This document shows positions 12,246 through 64,000 of a DNA stretch of 64,000 nt, one piece after another. Made by a program: the position numbers and the translations under genes. The notes under the pieces are model-generated. The model had not been told where the DNA came from. It searched no databases and worked only from the letters and a program-made list of their open reading frames with translations. Numbering within the stretch: the first letter of the stretch is position 1; each line of letters opens with the position of its first letter. Origin of the DNA: Allolobophora icterica (Eukaryota > Annelida > Clitellata > Crassiclitellata > Lumbricidae); assembly GCA_963556255.1 (NCBI GenBank), contig OY744614.1, forward strand, positions 33,685,832 through 33,749,831, written 5' to 3'.

Positions 12246-12935
12246 TCAATTTATATATGTTAATACACTACTGCTTGAGCCTTGACAATGCTTAACTGTT
12301 TTGCAGTTTAGTTTGTCATTTTCAGTTAAGTTTAATTGGCAATTGTTGTGTTCCAGTATTTTCTGTCTCCCATTATCACTTGCCTCAACTCTAGAGATTG
12401 AGTTGTACTGTTTTGGTGCAAATTGGGTGATGACAGTGATTCAGTTATGGTGGAGTGATGATTGTGGTTTACTTGTCACAGTTACAGCACAGCACAGCAT
12501 AATGCTGCAATGTAATATTGTAACTAGACTTTCCTCATTGAAAATGACCTGATAATTATATAGTCTAGTGATCCTATTGTGTTGATCATGGTGCATCAAT
12601 TATGCATAATAATTATGGTATACTGATACTGGTGTTTGATCAAAGCCTGTTGTGTTAGGTGTTTCGTTCCTGTGTTGTTAATGATGCGGTGGTCATAAAT
12701 CACAATGCCTTGTAATACGGTGGGGAAAAATGGACCATGGTGGATGGATCATGTGGAACTGACCATGGTGCATAAATAAATGATTGTGCTATTCCGATTA
12801 ATACAATGCACAGATATCTTTGTTGACTGCGCGGATCATAGGCTTTTGGCGGTGTGATTAATTATTCGGAATAATTAGATTATATCATGCAGCAAGAGAA
12901 TGACCTGTATGGTTTTGTTGTGTTTATCTCTTCAG

Positions 12936-61193
<48,258 letters not shown>

Positions 61194-62700
61194 ACTGGAA
61201 ACGATTTTTTCTATATCCGACCGGTCCGTTGGTGGAATTGTCCGTTACAACGCCGCCGTCAGGAGCTGTAGTTGTTTTGCTAGCAGGCATTACGTAATTA
61301 CTGTCGGTAATTGTTATCTGACGAACGTAAATAGGTAACTGAACTTGCTCTTTGTTCTAGCTGTTGAACTGTACCTTAAACGAACTCCTGGCGTCGATTG
61401 ATTGTGTAACTGCAGATGTGTCGGTCTGGCCTACTATAGAAAGCATGGTACGCCTTGGATTGTTCGCACTTGAAAGTTGCCACGTTAAACCAAAGAAGTG
61501 AAAAGGCTTGCAAGTAGCTGAAGAAAGTGCTTTTTTCCGAGCTGTTTTTCATTCGAGCGTACTTGGCTGGGATTTCCGACTGTCGTTGTTGTCAAGATCG
61601 TGTTCAGCGTCTTGTTCGGTGGATTTCTACGTTTACTGGCTGGATGTTTCAAGCAAGGCATGGAGATGAACTGCCGAAACTGAAAGTACCTCTGTCTTGT
61701 TGAAAAGTTCTCAGGTTACTGTCTGTCAAGAGATTAGAAGCAAATTTCAAATGACTAGAGCTCTGGCGAAGATGTCTTGTATTGGTGTCTGGCGAAGATA
61801 GCTTGTATTGGTGTCTGGCGAAGATATGGTTATTAAGACTATTATTGTTCTGCATGAAGATGACTGGCTGCAAATTTGTGCCAGCTTCGGAACAGTTCCA
61901 GTGTTTGATTTAGCTTGCCACTGCTGCAGAGATTACAGGAAATGTTTAGTTAACGGTTAAATCAGGTGTTGCTGAGCTTATCATGTGGTTAGTTTGTAAC
62001 CGGCAGCTTGGCTGTTATTTTGTGGACTCGGACTACATCTTGTACACTGACCCTGGAGCACTGTAAGACAATTTTGCTTATGTTACCGAATGAAAACAGA
62101 CATCTTGCTAACGTTGACACACTGTGGTGACGTAAATTAAGCCTACACTGATGTGTGTAAAGAAGTTACTTTAGATGTTGACAGTAATCTGTATAGTTTA
62201 TTATGTACTGTTATATTAATAATAAGAATAATGAACGCAACAATAACAATGAGTAGTAGGTCTGTGTTATTAGAGCGTCTGTGTGACGTGTATAATCACT
62301 TTGACGTTGTTTCTGTCATGGCTGTTTACTTGTTTGCCAGGCTGCCTATCGTCGCTAGCAATGACCAGATATGGTTTGTTTATTAGTAAGGCTGGAATTT
62401 AAAGACGCCAAGAGTGAGACAGGACGTGGATGTGGCTTGCAGCATCCGCAGCTGTCTCTTGGAGCAATTCCGGAGCAGTTCTATGCTCCGAAGAGCACTT
62501 CTGAGACGGAGTGACATTTTGGTAGGGAAAGACTTTCCGGGTGTAGGTTTCACTGAGGTGCATCAATGCCAATTGTCAGACTAGACTACTGCACAGTGAG
62601 TGGTGCGGTTAAAGCAAGCTGAGGTGGTGCACTTAAGGTGAGACTTGTACTGTGGGTAGTGTTTGTTTTATCCCTAATAAATGGTGGATCTGTTATTTAA
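61194..62700 (+). other. 3' UTR of the coactivator gene
   Basis: Non-coding sequence after the stop to the likely cleavage site. It contains a 26-bp direct repeat at 61765-61826 (GGCGAAGATGTCTTGTATTG, GTGTCT, about 2.5 copies). The extent is inferred from the poly(A) signal; another signal further on cannot be excluded. Confidence 0.6.
62676..62681 (+). terminator. Poly(A) signal AATAAA
   Basis: CCCTAATAAATGG is followed within about 30 bp by the GT-rich GAGTGTGGTTTGTTTT, the expected downstream element. It is the most convincing polyadenylation site after the stop codon. An earlier AATAAT near 62218 is non-canonical. Confidence 0.6.
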
Positions 62701-64000
62701 ATTTGAGTGTGGTTTGTTTTAACTGGATGCAAGAGCAACCTATGACGAGGGGTGATTGGCTGACTTAACAGATCCACTGGCTGCTGCTGTTAGATACCAA
62801 AAGTGCTAGAACGTGGAATCCTTTCTGTTAATCCGCTGCAAATGATGTGCATGTAGGTATGAATGGTTAAAGTTGAAATAGACTTTGTGTCGTTCACTTT
62901 CTATTTGCAGTTCATTTGCTGGGGTGCGAGGGTCCCACTCTGCTCAAATACGATATGCACTTAGGTCATTTAAGTTTAGACAAGCCAGTGTCAAATCGGT
63001 GTCTGTAGGTATTTAGAATAGGGTATTTTAACTGGATGCATGGTCGAATTGCAGGAGTTCAAAGGGCATGTGTATGTAGATTGTAAAACCTGTTTGTTAT
63101 ACTGATCACCTGTAGGATTGGGCTAAAGATCTTTCTGTTGTTGCATTCTGTGGGGGATTTGATATCCGCTTGTATATTGACCTCGTTTGCTCTGGCGACA
63201 TGAATTCACATTAACAGACAGTGCTTAATTGTTGTAATTTTCGGTTTCTACTGCTCGTGGTTCTCCGGTCATTTCTGAATTAGAGTCATCTTTTTTCATC
63301 TAAGCGAGGCATGCTTTAGACAGTTGTGAAATTGGCTCAAACAAGAATAGATGGTGGAATATTGTTGACGGCGTGTTCTCAACGGGTCTACTCTGTGAAA
63401 CTGGCTTTGTTGGCGGCATCTTGGTGTTGCCAATGTTGCCAATGTTGCATTTCTCGTCCTGTAAGATTTTGTTCACATTTGTTGTGTTTTATCATTTGTG
63501 ATTGTGCAGCAGTGTGATAACATGTTCTCCAAAACTGTATTTCTCCTTGTGTTTAATTTCCCTCTGATATCCATGGATATTCTGCTTCATTCAACTGTAT
63601 TTTATCATACATATATTCACCCATTACCCAAAGGCATATATGGTGGAACGTGTTTAGCAGTTGTTATTTATCAGCTGGGCTGTCGGAGTTGAAATTTGAA
63701 CCCAAGGATCCAGCTGTTAAAAAATAGTCTGAAAGTCAGAGGCAGTAATCGCATTATTGTCAACTGGATTTGTTGAATGAATTGAATATTGATCATTATT
63801 CTCTAACTTACACTTTGCATAAGCTGAGTGGGTTATTTTGAAACTTTTGCCATGAACTGAGTTGTTGGCCAACGAGCTGTGCTAAATTGTCTCATAATTT
63901 CTAGGTATTTCTTCTGAGTTTCATTGCTGAAAGTCCAAACAGTGAACATTGGACTAAATTACGATTTCCTATGAATTATGACTATGAAATTGCAATACCG
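62701..64000. other. 3' flank, nothing recognised
   Basis: No exon, repeat or RNA gene that I can support. The open frames near 63326-63692 are short and lack any homology I recognise. Confidence 0.5.

Overview
The window is animal nuclear DNA. Coding sequence is split by GT-AG introns with conserved phase, and the introns are full of microsatellites, tRNA-derived SINEs, LINE fragments and hAT miniature transposons. The host protein and the LINE types fit an invertebrate bilaterian, probably marine. I cannot place it more precisely from sequence alone.

One host gene dominates the plus strand: a p160/SRC-family nuclear receptor coactivator (NCOA1/2/3 in vertebrates, Taiman in flies). I could join 24 coding exons from 12936 to the stop at 61193, and every junction agrees in phase. 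They encode about 2,537 residues plus the stop. The first visible exon holds the bHLH. It needs at least one more coding exon upstream, which I could not find, so the start codon is missing or unrecognised. The order is bHLH, Gly/Ser linker, PAS-A, PAS-B, Ser-rich region, a cluster of LXXLL nuclear-receptor boxes, a putative CBP/p300-binding (AD1-like) helix region, long Q-rich segments, and an LXXLL five residues from the C-terminus, as in the SRC-1a isoform of NCOA1. A 3' UTR of about 1.5 kb ends near a poly(A) signal at 62676.

Region by region: 1-12935 is the 5' flank or an upstream intron, with a nested SINE pair, LINE tails, a 26-bp minisatellite and a hAT element. 12936-29259 holds the bHLH exon, then a 16-kb intron carrying an apparently intact two-ORF LINE on the minus strand, a truncated LINE on the plus strand, two SINEs and a hAT element. 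29260-42494 holds the PAS exons, with four more hAT-like elements whose 8-bp target duplications can be read directly, and several LINE 3' ends. 42495-53240 holds the LXXLL exons and ends in a 0.9-kb TATG-type array. 54614-61193 holds the Q-rich and C-terminal exons. 61194-64000 is 3' UTR and flank.

The most unusual points are the size of the coactivator, an LXXLL box split by an intron, a 24-nt frame-neutral microexon, an alternative donor that would allow in-frame skipping of a polyQ exon, and two SINEs that share one tRNA head but carry the 3' tails of two different LINEs. There are also strong intronic hairpins at 38792-38873 and 57720-57805. I saw no clearly new multi-gene system.
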